Position numbers and translations under genes: made by a program
Part shown: positions 9,857-21,099 of the stretch, piece after piece
Numbering within the stretch: the stretch's first letter is position 1
How the letters are laid out: each line of letters starts with the position of its first letter
The notes under the pieces: generated by a model
The model's input: the letters and a program-made list of their open reading frames with translations, nothing else
Database searches by the model: none
Told to the model about the DNA's origin: nothing
DNA from: Moelleriella libera RCEF 2490
Lineage: Eukaryota > Ascomycota > Sordariomycetes > Hypocreales > Clavicipitaceae
DNA length: 64,000 bases
NCBI GenBank assembly: GCA_001636675.1
Contig: AZGY01000013.1
Coordinates: 474,632-538,631 of the forward strand
Reading direction: 5' to 3'

Positions 9857-11227
9857 ATGTCCCTGGACGCCGCCACCGAAGACGCCTACTTCTCCAGCAA
9901 CCCGCCCCCGCGCTCTCTCGCGCAGCACACGGCCCTCGCGGAGAGCTTCATCGCCTCGCACGCCGGCGTCGCCTCGCGGCGCGTCGTGCTCATCACGTCT
10001 GGCGGCACCACGGTCCCGCTCGAGAAGCAGACGGTGCGCTTCATCGACAACTTCTCGGCCGGCACGCGCGGCGCCACCTCGGCCGAATACTTTCTCGAGG
10101 CCGGCTACGCCGTCATCTTCCTGCACCGCCAGTTCAGCCTGCTGCCGTACTCGCGGCACTTTTCGCACTCGACCGACTGCTTTCTGGATTTCTTGGACGA
10201 GTTTGAAGGCGGTAGGGTCGGGTGGCGCCGCAGCAGCAGCGGCAGCAGCAGCGGTGCCAATGATGAAACAGGCTCGGGCTCGGGCACGGGAACGAGCAGT
10301 GACAACTGGGCAGATGGAGCAGGCGCAGGAGCTGGAGCTGGAGCTGGGGCAGAAAGGGGGGATGCCAAAGTCCGCACCGTCCTGGCCAAATACCGCCGCG
10401 CCAAAGACGCCAACACGCTGCTCATGATCCCCTTTGTCACCATCGGCGACTACCTGCACGAGCTGCGGGCCATTTCGCGTCTCATGCGCCCGCTCGGCAC
10501 GCGAGGGCTGCTCTACCTGGCCGCCGCCGTGTCCGATTTCTTTGTGCCGCCGGAGCGCATGGCCGAGCACAAGATCCAGAGCACCGATGTGATGACGAGC
10601 AACAGCGGCACCAGCACCACCGGCCCCCTTCCTCCTCTTCCTCCTCCTCCTGCTGCTGCTGACGAGGAGCCCTTTGACAACTTCGACGCCATCGTCCCCC
10701 GCAGCGGCGTGCCCCGCTCCAAACGCCTCGTCATCGACCTGGACCCCGTGCCCAAGTTCCTCAAGAACCTGGTCGACGGCTGGGCGCCCCAGGGCATGAT
10801 TGTCTCGTACAAGCTCGAGACGGACCCGGCCATCCTGGTGCGCAAGGCGCGCTTCTCCCTCGAGCGCTACCAGCACCACCTCGTCATTGGCAACCTGCTC
10901 GCCACGCGCAAGTGGGAGGTGGTGTTTGTGAGTCCCGGACGGGAGGACATGTGGTTGCGCGTGCCGCCGCCGCCATCGTCGTCGTCATGGCAGCCACAGC
11001 TTCGTGCCGCCAGCAGCAATGGGGGCGAATCGGCGCCACCACCACCACATGATAACAACAACAACGCCAGCAATGGTAGAAGCGGGTGGGGAGATGCCGA
11101 GGGGCGGCCGTTGCGCGCAGAGGAGCTGCCCAAGGACGATCCGGACACGGAGATTGAGAAGCTCATTATTCCGGCGGTGGCGGAGCTGCACGATGCGCAT
11201 ATAAAAGGCGGGGAGACGATGCGATGA
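9857..11227 (+). CDS. CAB2: phosphopantothenate-cysteine ligase (coenzyme A biosynthesis)
   Basis: Single-exon gene of 456 residues starting at the ATG at 9857. It joins cysteine to 4'-phosphopantothenate, the second dedicated step of CoA synthesis, in the cytosol. The DFP/CoaB fold is visible in order: SGGTTVPLE nucleotide-binding loop (about residues 53-61), RFIDNFSAGTRG (66-78), EAGYAVIFLHR, YLAAAVSDFFVP in the middle, AEHKIQS, and toward the C-terminus VPKFLK, IVSYKLETD and the ARFSLERYQHHLVIGNLL helix. Two low-complexity insertions interrupt the fold. One, of Ser/Gly/Ala, lies at about residues 118-165, and the other, of Pro/Asn/Gly, lies near 375-425. Both sit between conserved blocks, so the enzyme is probably active. 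It is convergent with the MFS carrier. Confidence 0.92.
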   Translation: MSLDAATEDAYFSSNPPPRSLAQHTALAESFIASHAGVASRRVVLITSGGTTVPLEKQTVRFIDNFSAGTRGATSAEYFLEAGYAVIFLHRQFSLLPYSRHFSHSTDCFLDFLDEFEGGRVGWRRSSSGSSSGANDETGSGSGTGTSSDNWADGAGAGAGAGAGAERGDAKVRTVLAKYRRAKDANTLLMIPFVTIGDYLHELRAISRLMRPLGTRGLLYLAAAVSDFFVPPERMAEHKIQSTDVMTSNSGTSTTGPLPPLPPPPAAADEEPFDNFDAIVPRSGVPRSKRLVIDLDPVPKFLKNLVDGWAPQGMIVSYKLETDPAILVRKARFSLERYQHHLVIGNLLATRKWEVVFVSPGREDMWLRVPPPPSSSSWQPQLRAASSNGGESAPPPPHDNNNNASNGRSGWGDAEGRPLRAEELPKDDPDTEIEKLIIPAVAELHDAHIKGGETMR

Positions 11228-11912
11228 TACGTGTTTCTTCCTTTCTTTCTTGGTTTTTTTTTGTTGCCAAAAGAGATGGGGTCGTGGCGGATGAAAAAAA
11301 GAGGGCAAGAGGTTACTTGCATAGAGGGAGAGAGGACCATAGTTTGGGAGGTATATGCAGTCAGCTATGTGGTGGGTTTGCTGCATAAAAAAAACCTTGT
11401 ACAATGTAAGCAACCTCATAAGGGGAATTAATGTCAGAGGGACATGCAGCAGCAGTGCCGCACTGCTCACAAGGCTCTCATCAGTCTCTGACTCGGTTGT
11501 TCACACAGCAAGAGCACATTAGAGCGTGTATGAGAAAAGCCGTCACATTCATAGATCCGTCTCTGGCAAGCCCGAGACCTCATGATCGGCTGAGAACTTC
11601 ATGGTCTTTTCGGCTGTTTCTATCTGAGGAGCCTCGGCAGAAACAAGCACACCACCTCCCACTCGTAGTCGGGACACAACTCCGAGGCCATGCAAAAGTA
11701 CCTCTTCCCACAGGGAGGGAATAGAAAGCAAGCAGACACAAAACCCTCGACAGACGAGATCAGCAAAGTCCCAACAAGCAGAGTCCCAATGCGCAAAGAC
11801 GGAAAAAAAAAAAAAAAGAAAGGGCCGACCCAAACAAGCGGGGAGGCAAAGGTGAACAAAGAGACGACAAGGCAGCAAAAGCAGTCAATTGTCCCATTCA
11901 CCAGAGAACTAA
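11228..11912. other. convergent intergenic region
   Basis: The 3' flanks of the ligase and the MFS carrier, with a 15-base A run near 11804. No gene is seen. Confidence 0.5.
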
Positions 11913-13404
11913 TTAATACGCCGCCAGCCACTTTCTCCCCCCAAGCTGCGTAACTTTGGCTCCCATCAGCGCCGCAGCCGAGCCCACGTACATGGCGCCA
12001 GTGAAGATGATGAGGTTCCGGTAGTCGCCGCCGCTGGCGCGCACGATGTTGCCTCCGATGGGGATGCCAATGAGGCAGGCAAAAGACACGACCGTGTACG
12101 TGGCGGCGTAGTAGCGTCCGTATTGCTGCGTCTTGCACAGGCGCCCGACGCACACGGGCGCCATGCAGATGCTCGTGCCGCTCCCGAAGCCGAACAAGAG
12201 GGAGAACACGACGATGCCGGCCGTCGTGTGGCCCAGCGGCAGCCACACGCACAGACAGGCCACGAGCGACAGCAGCACCGAAAAGATGCACACGTTGAAG
12301 GGCCCGACGACGTCGGCGTAGTAGCCCGGCAGTCCGCGCCCGACGACGGACCCCGCGTTCATGATGGGCAGCAGGTGGAAGGCGAAGCGCGCATCGAAGC
12401 CCACGTGCTCCGCGTACGTCGAGATGTACGCCAGCGGGATGAACATGGAGAACTCGAGCAGGAAGATGCCCGCGGCCGTCAGCGCAAAGGGCGCCTGCTG
12501 GAAGATGCGAAAGTCCGGGTGCGCCTTCGCGTCCTCCGCCGGGGGCAGTCGGGACCGCACGAGCAGGATGCCGACGACACCGCCCACCAGGCACACGAGG
12601 GCCAGGGCGCGCGTGGCCCAGCCGTACCCGATCTTGTCGAAGAGCGCCGTGAGCATGAGCGGGAAGATGATGCCGCCGGTGCCGCCGGCCGTGGCGGCGA
12701 TCCCTGTTGCGAAGCCCCTTCGACGCCGGAACCAGTGTCCCACGGCCGCGATGCACGGCGTGAAGAGCAGCGACGTGCCGAAGCCGCAGAGCACACCGAA
12801 CGACAGGGCAAACTGCCAGAGCTCTGGGGTTTACTCGGTCAGCAAGAGCTGGGCGGAGGCAAGTCGCCCATGGTGTAGACGAACCTTTACAAAAACTCGT
12901 GCAAATTACGCCGACGACCGTCGTGATGCATCCTGCGACGACCAGCCGCCGCGGACCGTACTTGTCAAACACGGGCCCGATGTACACGCCGCAGAAGAAG
13001 GCGAGGAACGTGTAGATGGAAAAGATCCAGCCGACGGTGCCTTCGTTCTGCCCCTTGAGCTGGTGGCTCAGTGCGTAGGCCTGGAACACGCCGATGGTAT
13101 TCATCAACCCCATCGACGACATCAAAGCGAACCAAGCTCCCAGCACGACGAGCCATGCGCGCAGGCCACCCTCTGGATACGTCTCTTCGCATGTTGTTTG
13201 AGACATAGTAGTTTGCTGCTTTTCCAGCTCGCTTTCATCCCTTCTGTCGTTTTCTTGTGCCACTGGTGCCATCGGCGAGCTGTCGCAGTATACGACTCCG
13301 AGAGCAGACTTTGGCCGAGTCATGACAGGTGTTTGGGTGATGCCGCCATCTCCTTCCTCGTCTCCTCGGTGAGTTTCGGGGCAATCCGCCTGGTCAACGC
13401 CCAT
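11913..13404 (-). CDS. MFS transporter, monocarboxylate-porter (MCT/MCH) type (2 exons)
   Basis: Minus-strand exons are 13404-12885 and 12823-11913 (476 residues). The 61-base intron has donor GTTCGT, a CTGAC branch site and acceptor CCAG, and the phase-1 join gives SFCKELWQFALSFG. The N-terminus (about 65 residues) is hydrophilic and cytosolic. It is followed by PEGGLRAWLVVLGAW, the usual entry to helix 1 of fungal MCT-like carriers, and GPVFDKYGPRRL between helices 2 and 3, the MFS signature loop. Around 12 membrane segments are visible. Relatives include the yeast Mch family, of which Mch5 carries riboflavin; the substrate cannot be read from sequence. The frame stays open to a TTG at 13491, but the ATG at 13404 is the first plausible start. 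Confidence 0.88.
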
Positions 13405-15350
13405 GTTTTGCGACTCTCGGGATATATCAAGACGGAGAAGAATAGCAAACGAGCCATGGCCGCAAGCAAAAGCTGATGCAAACACACGCAAACCTTAAGC
13501 CTGACGCTCGGAGAACATATGGATCCCTGTACACGCGGGGCGGAATAAGCGTTTAATGGTCAGGATACGTCCTTAATAGTACGTAACAGCCCAGACCACC
13601 ATCGCCGTAATTCTTGTCCACGGTGGGCCCCATCCCATTCTGAACTTTTTTTCTGCTCCGACTTTCTTGTCTTGAGGGAGGGGAGGGGGGCGGCCCTCGG
13701 CGCCGAGCGAGGCGCTCGTATGGGCCAGCCAATTAATTTAAAAGAAAACGCCTCTGCCGGATGGTGGTGGAGGTGGAGTCACCACAAAAGTCTCCTCGAC
13801 AACCTTGGCCTGCCCGCCGTCTTCGGGGCAGGAAGCTGGCTGCATGGGGGGGTTTTTTTGGGGGGGTGAACCATCGATGGCCGAGTGAACTTCGTCCCAA
13901 TGAATCTGATCCCGCCCCTTGGATCGTGACATGTCACAATCCAGTCGACCTCGCATGCTGGCTGAATGGCGCACTGATCGCCCCTACTAGTCCACCCAGT
14001 TCAACTGTGAGCATGCTGTCCACGAGTCGATCCTTGGACCCAATGGTCGCCAAGGGGCGCAGGCTCAATTGTTGCCGCCAGACATGATCAACTTGAGACC
14101 ATTGCCCCAGGTAGACACAGTCCATGAGCAGCGCAGAATGGCAACACAAAGACAAGCAATTCTGAGCGTCATGCTTCGTCTCAGTTTTGAGGCTTGCAAC
14201 CGGATGAGCAACCACTCAAGATCGGCCAGCGAAATCAGCGTCAGCGTGGACCCTGATCCAGGATCCGCGTTTGCCATCTGATCCTTGTTTGCTGAGTCTG
14301 GGAACGACGCCGTGACCACGTCCAGCAGCGGCCGCGCGTTGATCAAAGCGGCTGCCCCAGCCTTTGAGTCCCGATTTTACTTCCCGCACATGGCTCAATA
14401 AACCAGTGGCCCGTTCCCGTGCGGGGTTGTAAAGAGAAAATCCAAGGCAGTATTGGCAAAACTTGAAGTAGTCCGTCACAATGTTCCCCAAAAACCCCAT
14501 GCTTGGCGTTTTGGGGGGTGGGGGTACGCCAGGAACAATGCAAGCTCGGAGATGACGCAAGAAGTAGCTATTGTGCTCGTGGTCTTCCGGTCCGAGGGGC
14601 CATCATCGGCTCACCTCTCACGACTCAGTTTCGGAGACGCAGCCCGTCCAGTCGAACCGCGCGAAGACACAGAGACGAATGATCAGTGCCAAGGTAATAA
14701 TTACTAGACCGGTTGAATCTGATATTCCGATGCAACGGTGGTGTACAGCTTCACTGACAGTCGTATGGACGTGTTTGACGTTTGACATTGGCTATTCGTA
14801 GTCTCTGATTCGACGGCCAAGTTGTGAGGTCGTTTGAAGCTTGCAAGCTGGCTCGGCTGCATGAACAGCAGTTCCCAAAACCCCTTGTAGTACTTTTCAG
14901 TGCAACAATGGATGTCATCCAGGCACTTTGCTGGGACGGAGCACCAAGGGCCGATCCGAACGCTTGTACAGATGACCGCCGCAATGTTTGTGCTTTGGCT
15001 CAGTCAAGCTGTGACAAGTCGAAGAAAGCCAATGATAAGAATGATGTTGGCCTTTGCAGAAGATGCTGTTGTAATTCTGCAGGCTTCTCTCCCGGACCAG
15101 GCGCGTCCGAGTCCTGCCGACATCGCCCTTGAGGCACAATCGATATATCGTGGAGGATGTTGCCTAGGGGTCAATGAGAAACTTATGCCACCATCCACGC
15201 AAAAGGCCAGATTCGAGTACGCATTCAGGTGATGAGCTTTGTGAGCGAGGGCTGGGACTGCCCTTGGGTGCTGTGCCCGACGCTCTTGTAGCTTCATCAT
15301 CAGAGCAGACCGCCCTCCCTACAAATGGCTCAGTATCGTCCGCAGTCGCA
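13405..15350. other. gene-poor intergenic region
   Basis: Nearly 2 kb with no supportable gene. Open frames are short, mutually overlapping and without family features. It lies between the MFS carrier promoter and the 3' end of the WBP11-like gene. Confidence 0.5.
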
Positions 15351-16212
15351 TCACTCGTCATCATCGACATCTTCAACCGTGACGTTCATTGCGCTGCCGT
15401 TGTTGCTGGCCCCAGTGGCCTCTGGTGGCGCGTTCGCGGTCTTCATGTAGCCTTCTCGTTCGAGTCGATCCGCCTCCTCGGGTTCCAACAGTCCCCCTTG
15501 GCCCCGGCCCTTGTTCAACTTCTTCTGAACGGCAGCGGGAACGAAGGCCGAGACAGCTTCTTTGCGAAGGTCCCGCATGACCGGTTTTGCTTCATACACG
15601 GTTTGTGATGCGGCTGGGGCTACATCCTTCTTCGCCTCATCTTCTTTCGATGTTTCTACGCCGCCCTTTGCCGCGTTCTCTTGACTCCGTCGAGCGCGCC
15701 GTCGCGCAAACCACTGATCCAAGACCTCTTTCGGTATCGGTGGAGGTGTGTCTCTCGGCATGGGGATCTTCCGTACTTCTTCCGGGACGTCTTCATCGGT
15801 GCTGGAGCCGACGGAATCGCGTCGCCGTTTGCCCAGCACGTGAGATTCTTGATCGCGTCGTGGCCCACGACCAAACGACGGGGCTTGGTCACCGAGAGTT
15901 TCTCGGGCCTTCTTGATTATTTTTATTTCTTTCTCCAAACCCTCGAGCAGCTGCTCCTCATGCCGCGAGAGCTTGCCACCGCCCGCGGAGATTGCCTTGA
16001 GATCATCGATCTGTTTCTGGACTCTCTCGGGGTTCTTGCGTGCAAATCGTTCGTTTCGACGCTCTTGCACTTCTGCTTTGCCTGTGGTATCTTTGTCAGA
16101 GCTTCGCTCGAAGGTGAGCTGGCAGCCATAGAAACACACCTTTCTTGATAGCCTTGGCCTTGTCAGCTTTGCGCTGGGCTTGCACGGGATTGAAGTTCCG
16201 CTCTTTTGCCAT
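15351..16212 (-). CDS. WBP11-like (WW-domain-binding protein 11) pre-mRNA splicing factor (2 exons)
   Basis: Minus-strand exons are 16212-16140 and 16081-15351 (267 residues). The 58-base intron (donor GTGTGT, CTGAC branch, acceptor ACAG) joins IKKG to KAEVQERR, restoring the conserved Wbp11 N-terminal domain. In that domain, residues 1-75 include NPVQAQRKADKAKAIKKG and the RNERFARKNPERVQKQI helix. The rest is charged and disordered, with a coiled-coil-like EEQLLEGLEKEIKII stretch, a short proline motif (PPPIP) that could bind WW domains, and an acidic DVDDDE tail. Animal WBP11 acts in nuclear splicing; the fungal role is inferred. The protein is shorter than animal WBP11 and lacks the long proline-rich region. 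Confidence 0.85.
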
Positions 16213-16975
16213 CTTACGTGTCCAAAGTAACGTCCTGAATAGGAAGCTGACAATTTGAGCGTGCAGGCGAGATGCAACTGTACGATTCTTCAGCGGGGTG
16301 GTTCGACGAGGTTGTTCTTCGCGTGACAAAGGAACATGAAAGTGGGGTCCGCCTATCTATAGGCTACTGGTGTTCGTCACAGCGTGGATAGGGATGGCGC
16401 TGAAAACGTTGCCATTTAGCAAACCACAAACATGTTTCAAGGACAATTGTCTACATATAATCTACGACTCGTCAAGCTAGATATGCCTGCCTCGTGATGC
16501 AGGCCGCGCAATGGGTTACGAATAGAACTGCATGTTGAGAATATCGGGTTGATCTAGGATATTTGAAATTTGCATTTCGGCATCCCCAATTGCTTCAGGC
16601 CCAAGATTTCCGCGTGCCGGGGCACCGGGAAAGGGGCTAGGGGTGCAGCTTGTCGACACCTCCTTGTAAAACCTTCAATAGCAACGGCAGTAGACGGATA
16701 CAAAGACCAGCCGGGCCTTCAGGCAGCCTGGTCTTCAGGGAAAAGGTACCCAGAGAACGACTTTCCTTCATGAGCGTGCTGCATTCGCAAATTTGGGACA
16801 TTGGACTAATTCAGTCTGCAAGGACTTCCGTATGCACGAATGTTTATAGCATTGGCATCCGTTCATTGAAAACGTGAGTCGGTGTTTGCGTGGGGATAAT
16901 CAAACACTCGAAACAAAGCTTTGTGCAAGCACTTGTGGCTGCAGACCCCTATGGGACTGTCTAACATGCAACCCC
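16213..16975. other. intergenic region
   Basis: Promoter of the WBP11-like gene and 3' flank of LCP5, in tandem orientation. No gene is seen. Confidence 0.5.
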
Positions 16976-18118
16976 CTACCGGTTGCGGCCTCTACTCGTG
17001 CGGCCAGCTTCCAACAGCTTAGCCTTTTTCTGAAATCTCTCGCCAATCTGCGCACCATGTCCGCTGCCTCTCGGCCCATCAGTGGTATCATGCCCGCGCT
17101 TTCGGCTCTTGTCCAAAAGAGCGCGGACGCTTCCGCCCGCAGGGCCTTTCCGTTTTGTGAGGCGATCGATACGATCGACGCCTTCGCCCAGATTATGCCA
17201 CTCCTCGCCGCCAAATTGCATGCGGCTGCTGCGTCCTGACGCCTTGTTCTTCTTGGCTCGGTCCTTCTTGCTCTCCTTAGGCAGACGAACGAAATTCGAC
17301 TCTTCGTAATCACGTCGTTCTGCTTCGTCCTTGCGCTCCTCTGCCGTCTTCATCTTGCGGCCGCCCTGAACAATAGTGGTTCCGATGCTAGGTTCTGCCA
17401 GAGGCGCAGAAGAGAATTCGTCCTCAACAAACTCTTCCATGATGAAGGACTTCTGAGCCCTGCGCTCGTTTTTCTCACGAGGTCGCCCTGATGTCTCCAT
17501 GACCACACGATCTCGTCTAGGCGGTCTGTAAATACCCCCGGGTCCCTCAGCCCGTCTGTCGGAAACGGCTGTTTCATCGTCTATCAAAGTCCCGAGATTC
17601 GGAGCAGCCATCTTGGTTCCTTTGGATGCGACGGGTCGGCGCTGTGGCTCATCGTCCTTGCCAGCCGCGCTGGCGTCGTCATCCTCAGAGTTGGACTCTG
17701 AAAGTGACTCGTCGGTGCCGTCGGTATTCAGCCCTGTAGTAGCTTTTGGCTGCTGTGCATCGTTGTATTGCGCATCTTGTGCCGCTCGGAGGAACCGTTC
17801 GATTGAAAACTTGAGCTTGTCTTCCAATGGCCTGGCGCCTTTCTCAAGGAATAAGCGAAGCTCGACCAACTTGCCACGGACAGACTCGTCCAGAGCATCG
17901 CCATCTTGCGAGTCTGATTTGGCGTTGCGTAATTTTAGAAGAATGAGGAAAACAAGGTTCTGGAGGTAGGATAAGAGCAGTTCATTCTTGACGTCAAGCA
18001 GGGAAATGCCATTCTGAGGATGCTCAATGCTGGCGATCTTTGGGGTCGCTTCTTGTGCCAACGATAGAGACTGTGTCAAAGAAGTCAACAAAGTTGACAG
18101 AGTAGCTGGTGCGGTCAT
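16976..18118 (-). CDS. LCP5: LCP5/neuroguidin (Sas10/Utp3/C1D family) U3 snoRNP-associated protein
   Basis: Single-exon gene of 380 residues starting at the ATG at 18118. The Sas10/Utp3 domain occupies residues about 8-115, including the LLDVKNELLLSYLQNLVFLILLK helix-rich core. A highly charged middle follows, with acidic SESNSEDDD and RGRPR-like basic patches. The C-terminal region has SNFVRLPKESKKDRAKK and EEWHNLGEGVDRIDRLT, typical of Lcp5/neuroguidin, and ends in a basic Arg/Gly tail. In yeast, Lcp5 acts in the nucleolar small-subunit processome during 18S rRNA maturation. It is divergent from the EMP70 gene with a shared upstream region of about 650 bases. Confidence 0.9.
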   Translation of the reverse strand: MTAPATLSTLLTSLTQSLSLAQEATPKIASIEHPQNGISLLDVKNELLLSYLQNLVFLILLKLRNAKSDSQDGDALDESVRGKLVELRLFLEKGARPLEDKLKFSIERFLRAAQDAQYNDAQQPKATTGLNTDGTDESLSESNSEDDDASAAGKDDEPQRRPVASKGTKMAAPNLGTLIDDETAVSDRRAEGPGGIYRPPRRDRVVMETSGRPREKNERRAQKSFIMEEFVEDEFSSAPLAEPSIGTTIVQGGRKMKTAEERKDEAERRDYEESNFVRLPKESKKDRAKKNKASGRSSRMQFGGEEWHNLGEGVDRIDRLTKRKGPAGGSVRALLDKSRKRGHDTTDGPRGSGHGAQIGERFQKKAKLLEAGRTSRGRNR

Positions 18119-18767
18119 GACGCTGATGTCGGATGACGGGGGCGTCGACGAAAAGAGGAAAAAACCGTGACAGCTTTTCGCGCCTCCAGAGGCTGAACGT
18201 GAGACTTTTGAGCGGGGCTGCTCGTTAAGTTTGCGCCATGGATTATCCTGCTTTTCTCTACTTTGGAAAAGGGAAAAAAAAAACCAATCCCCACAGCCAT
18301 CCTTGGCCTGCGGTGGCTTGCGCCCTCAATTGCCTTCAGGTCCCGTGTAACTACTAGCCTTCATCCACTCAGCCTAGCGCCAAGACAGCTTTTTTGTCCA
18401 GGGACCACGGATAGGTGGCATCACGGTGCTGGCCACGAATTGCAGTGCTGTCATATCTGACTAAGCTGTCTTGGGCTACAGCGTCCCCCTTTGGGCCCTG
18501 TCAGACCAAAGCTCCCGACACTCACTCAGCACGGATCCTGACTCGTCATCTCTGACATTGCATATCAGGTTGGTCGTTTCGAGGGCAATTTTGTCTACAA
18601 CGCTTCCGGTGCATTCTTTGCTGTTGCCGTCTCAACTGTTCACAACACGCAATCGAAGCCGAGCTCGTCGTCTTCGTTGTCGAAAGCACAAGGTCGAACG
18701 AACGGATAACACTTAATCGATCCAAGTTGTTATGTGGTGAAAGAGAGGGGAGAAAAACTCTGTCGGG
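18119..18767. other. shared divergent promoter of LCP5 and EMP70
   Basis: 649 bases between two divergent start codons. It contains pyrimidine-rich stretches but no clear TATA box. No gene is seen. Confidence 0.5.
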
Positions 18768-20777
18768 ATGCACTTCAAAGATACCGCGCCATGGGCGCTC
18801 GCCGTCGCGGCCTTTGCAGGGCCGCAAATCACGTCTGCTTTCTATCTTCCTGGAGTTGCGCCGACCTCGTACAAACCGGGCGACCAAGTGCCTCTTTATG
18901 TCAACAAGATCACACCGTCTGCGGCCATGCAGGATGCTCGCTTGCACTCGGTTATCTCTTACGATTATTATAACCCAAACTTCCAGTTTTGCGAACCGAA
19001 CGGCGGCCCAAAGTATGTATCGGAAAGTTTAGGCAGCATCCTATTCGGTGATCGAATCATGACGTCGCCCTTTGACCTCCGCATGGGCCAGGAGGAGAAG
19101 TGTAAGGCTCTGTGCAAAGTCAATTACCCCGGAAAGATGAAGTCTTTCATCAACGACAGAATATTCCAAGGGTACAGTCTGAATTGGCTTGTGGATGGCC
19201 TGCCAGCTGGCCAGATGATCCAGGAAGAGGAGAGCGGCAGCACCTATTACAGCCCTGGCTTTGCTATTGGTGATTACCAATGGATCGACAACGACGAGGC
19301 AGACGAGAAAGTTTCATTCAATAATCATTACGAAATATGGATCGAGTATCACGAGGTCAACCGCAACCCAAATCAACTGCGCGTTGTCGGCGTTGTCGTG
19401 CAGCCATCTTCCAAAGCCTACACGGGCGAGCCTGATTGCTCAGACAAACATCCTCAGCTCATCTTGGAAGAAGGTGAGAACAGTCAGGAGGTCTACTTCA
19501 GCTATAGTGTGTTTTGGAAAAAGTCGGAAACGGCCTGGGCCACTCGATGGGACAAGTACCTGCACGTCTTTGACCCCAAGATCCATTGGTTCTGGCTCAT
19601 CGATACCGCCATCATTGTTGTCATTCTGGTTCTGACGGTCATGTCGATTCTGGTCCGGACGCTCAAGAAGGATATTGCGCGCTATAACCGCCTTGACTCG
19701 ATCAATCTTGATGATTTCAGTGGCACCTCGGCAATGGAGGACGGGGTTCAAGAGGACTCGGGATGGAAGCTCGTTCACGGCGACGTCTTTCGCACTCCGA
19801 CTCAACCCCTTTTGCTCTCGATATTGCTCGGAAGCGGAGCGCAACTCTTTGTCATGACTGGCTGCACCATTATCTTTGCTCTCCTCGGATTCCTGTCGCC
19901 CTCGAATCGTGGATCCTTGGGAACCATCATGATCGTGCTCTACACGTTGCTTGGCTTTGTCGGAGGGTACACCTCGGCGAGGACTTACAAGTCGATGCAG
20001 GGTGAGCAATGGAAATTGAACATTGCCCTGACGCCTCTGCTTGTGCCCGGCATCGTCTTTTCGGCCTTTTTCCTGCTCGACCTCTTCCTCTGGGCGAAGC
20101 AGTCCTCGGGAGCCGTTCCCTTCACCACGATGCTGGTCATTGTCGGCATCTGGTTCGTCATTTCAATCCCGCTGTCCGTGGCTGGCTCCTGGCTTGGTTT
20201 CCGAAGCAATCAGATCGAGGCACCCGTCCGCACCAACCAGATCCCTCGGCAAATACCTCCGGTCACCTCCTATCTCCGCCCGATCCCCAGCATGCTCATC
20301 GTGGGCCTGCTTCCCTTCGGAGCCATTTTCGTTGAGCTCTACTTCATTATGAGCTCCATTTGGTTCAGCCGAATTTATTACATGTTTGGCTTCCTCTTCC
20401 TTTGCTATGGAATGATGGTCATTGTATGTGCTGCCGTTACGATCCTCATGACGTACTTTTTGCTCTGTGCGGAGAACTATCACTGGCAGTGGCGCTCGTT
20501 CCTGGCTGCTGGCATGAGCGGCGGATACATTTTCCTGAATTGCTTGTTGTACCTCATCACCAAAATCAAGCTCGGTGGATTGGCCGGCGTGGTGTTGTAC
20601 ATGGGCTACAGCGCACTGATCTCCTTCCTGTTCTTTATTCTCGCAGGTGAGTTTTCTTCCGCTGCTGTTGACAAACGCGGTTCTTGTCGGGTACTAATAC
20701 ATCTCAAAGGCTCCATTGGCTATTTCGCTAGTTGGTGGTTCGTGAGAAAGATCTACGCGTCGATCAAGATCGATTAA
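18768..20777 (+). CDS. EMP70/TM9 (nonaspanin) endomembrane protein (2 exons)
   Basis: Exons are 18768-20646 and 20710-20777 (648 residues). The 63-base intron is in frame and stop-free, but has donor GTGAGT, a perfect TACTAAT branch site and acceptor AAAG. Removing it gives FILAGSIGYFASWWFV, the family C-terminus. A signal peptide (residues 1-24) ends before FYLPGVAPTSY, the classic start of mature TM9 proteins. The large lumenal domain runs to about residue 280. Nine membrane segments follow, with NDDWKLVHGDVFR-like DSGWKLVHGDVFRTP after the first. The C-terminus ends KIYASIKID, including the conserved KxD Golgi-retention motif. Yeast relatives act in Golgi/endosome sorting and cell adhesion. 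Confidence 0.94.
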   Translation: MHFKDTAPWALAVAAFAGPQITSAFYLPGVAPTSYKPGDQVPLYVNKITPSAAMQDARLHSVISYDYYNPNFQFCEPNGGPKYVSESLGSILFGDRIMTSPFDLRMGQEEKCKALCKVNYPGKMKSFINDRIFQGYSLNWLVDGLPAGQMIQEEESGSTYYSPGFAIGDYQWIDNDEADEKVSFNNHYEIWIEYHEVNRNPNQLRVVGVVVQPSSKAYTGEPDCSDKHPQLILEEGENSQEVYFSYSVFWKKSETAWATRWDKYLHVFDPKIHWFWLIDTAIIVVILVLTVMSILVRTLKKDIARYNRLDSINLDDFSGTSAMEDGVQEDSGWKLVHGDVFRTPTQPLLLSILLGSGAQLFVMTGCTIIFALLGFLSPSNRGSLGTIMIVLYTLLGFVGGYTSARTYKSMQGEQWKLNIALTPLLVPGIVFSAFFLLDLFLWAKQSSGAVPFTTMLVIVGIWFVISIPLSVAGSWLGFRSNQIEAPVRTNQIPRQIPPVTSYLRPIPSMLIVGLLPFGAIFVELYFIMSSIWFSRIYYMFGFLFLCYGMMVIVCAAVTILMTYFLLCAENYHWQWRSFLAAGMSGGYIFLNCLLYLITKIKLGGLAGVVLYMGYSALISFLFFILAGEFSSAAVDKRGSCRVLIHLKGSIGYFASWWFVRKIYASIKID

Positions 20778-21099
20778 GAGATTGTGCCGGCGGTGGATTG
20801 AGGGGGGTGCTGGATTGGTTGAGCATGATGAAATGAGCCATGATTGAGTTTGTGGTTGGTCGTGTAACAACATATGTTTGACCAGTGCTTGCGATTGGGT
20901 CCGGGTCTTGTCTTTCGATAACGCATTGTAGGACACGGCGGTCGAGCCTCCATTTACATGAACAGAGAAAAAGCGATTCCCTTGATAGAAGCTAGATAAG
21001 CTATGTAAGAAGACACAGAACATCCCTTTCACGCTCTTCATGCCTGTAGCTCCTGCTGGCAAAACGCATTGATGACATTAGATATGGGCAGAGGTAGCT
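20778..21099. other. convergent intergenic region
   Basis: The 3' flanks of EMP70 and MED4. No gene is seen. Confidence 0.5.

Noticed and set aside
9773..10879. A 368-codon minus-strand open frame opposite the phosphopantothenate ligase
   Set aside because: High third-position GC in the real gene keeps the opposite frame open; no family likeness.
12123..13476. Long plus-strand frames opposite the MFS carrier
   Set aside because: They mirror the carrier's coding sequence and read as charged low complexity; the minus strand gives 12 membrane segments.
20647..20709. Reading the EMP70 frame straight through to give a 669-residue protein
   Set aside because: The segment has donor GTGAGT, a perfect TACTAAT branch site and an AAAG acceptor, and its removal restores the family C-terminus.
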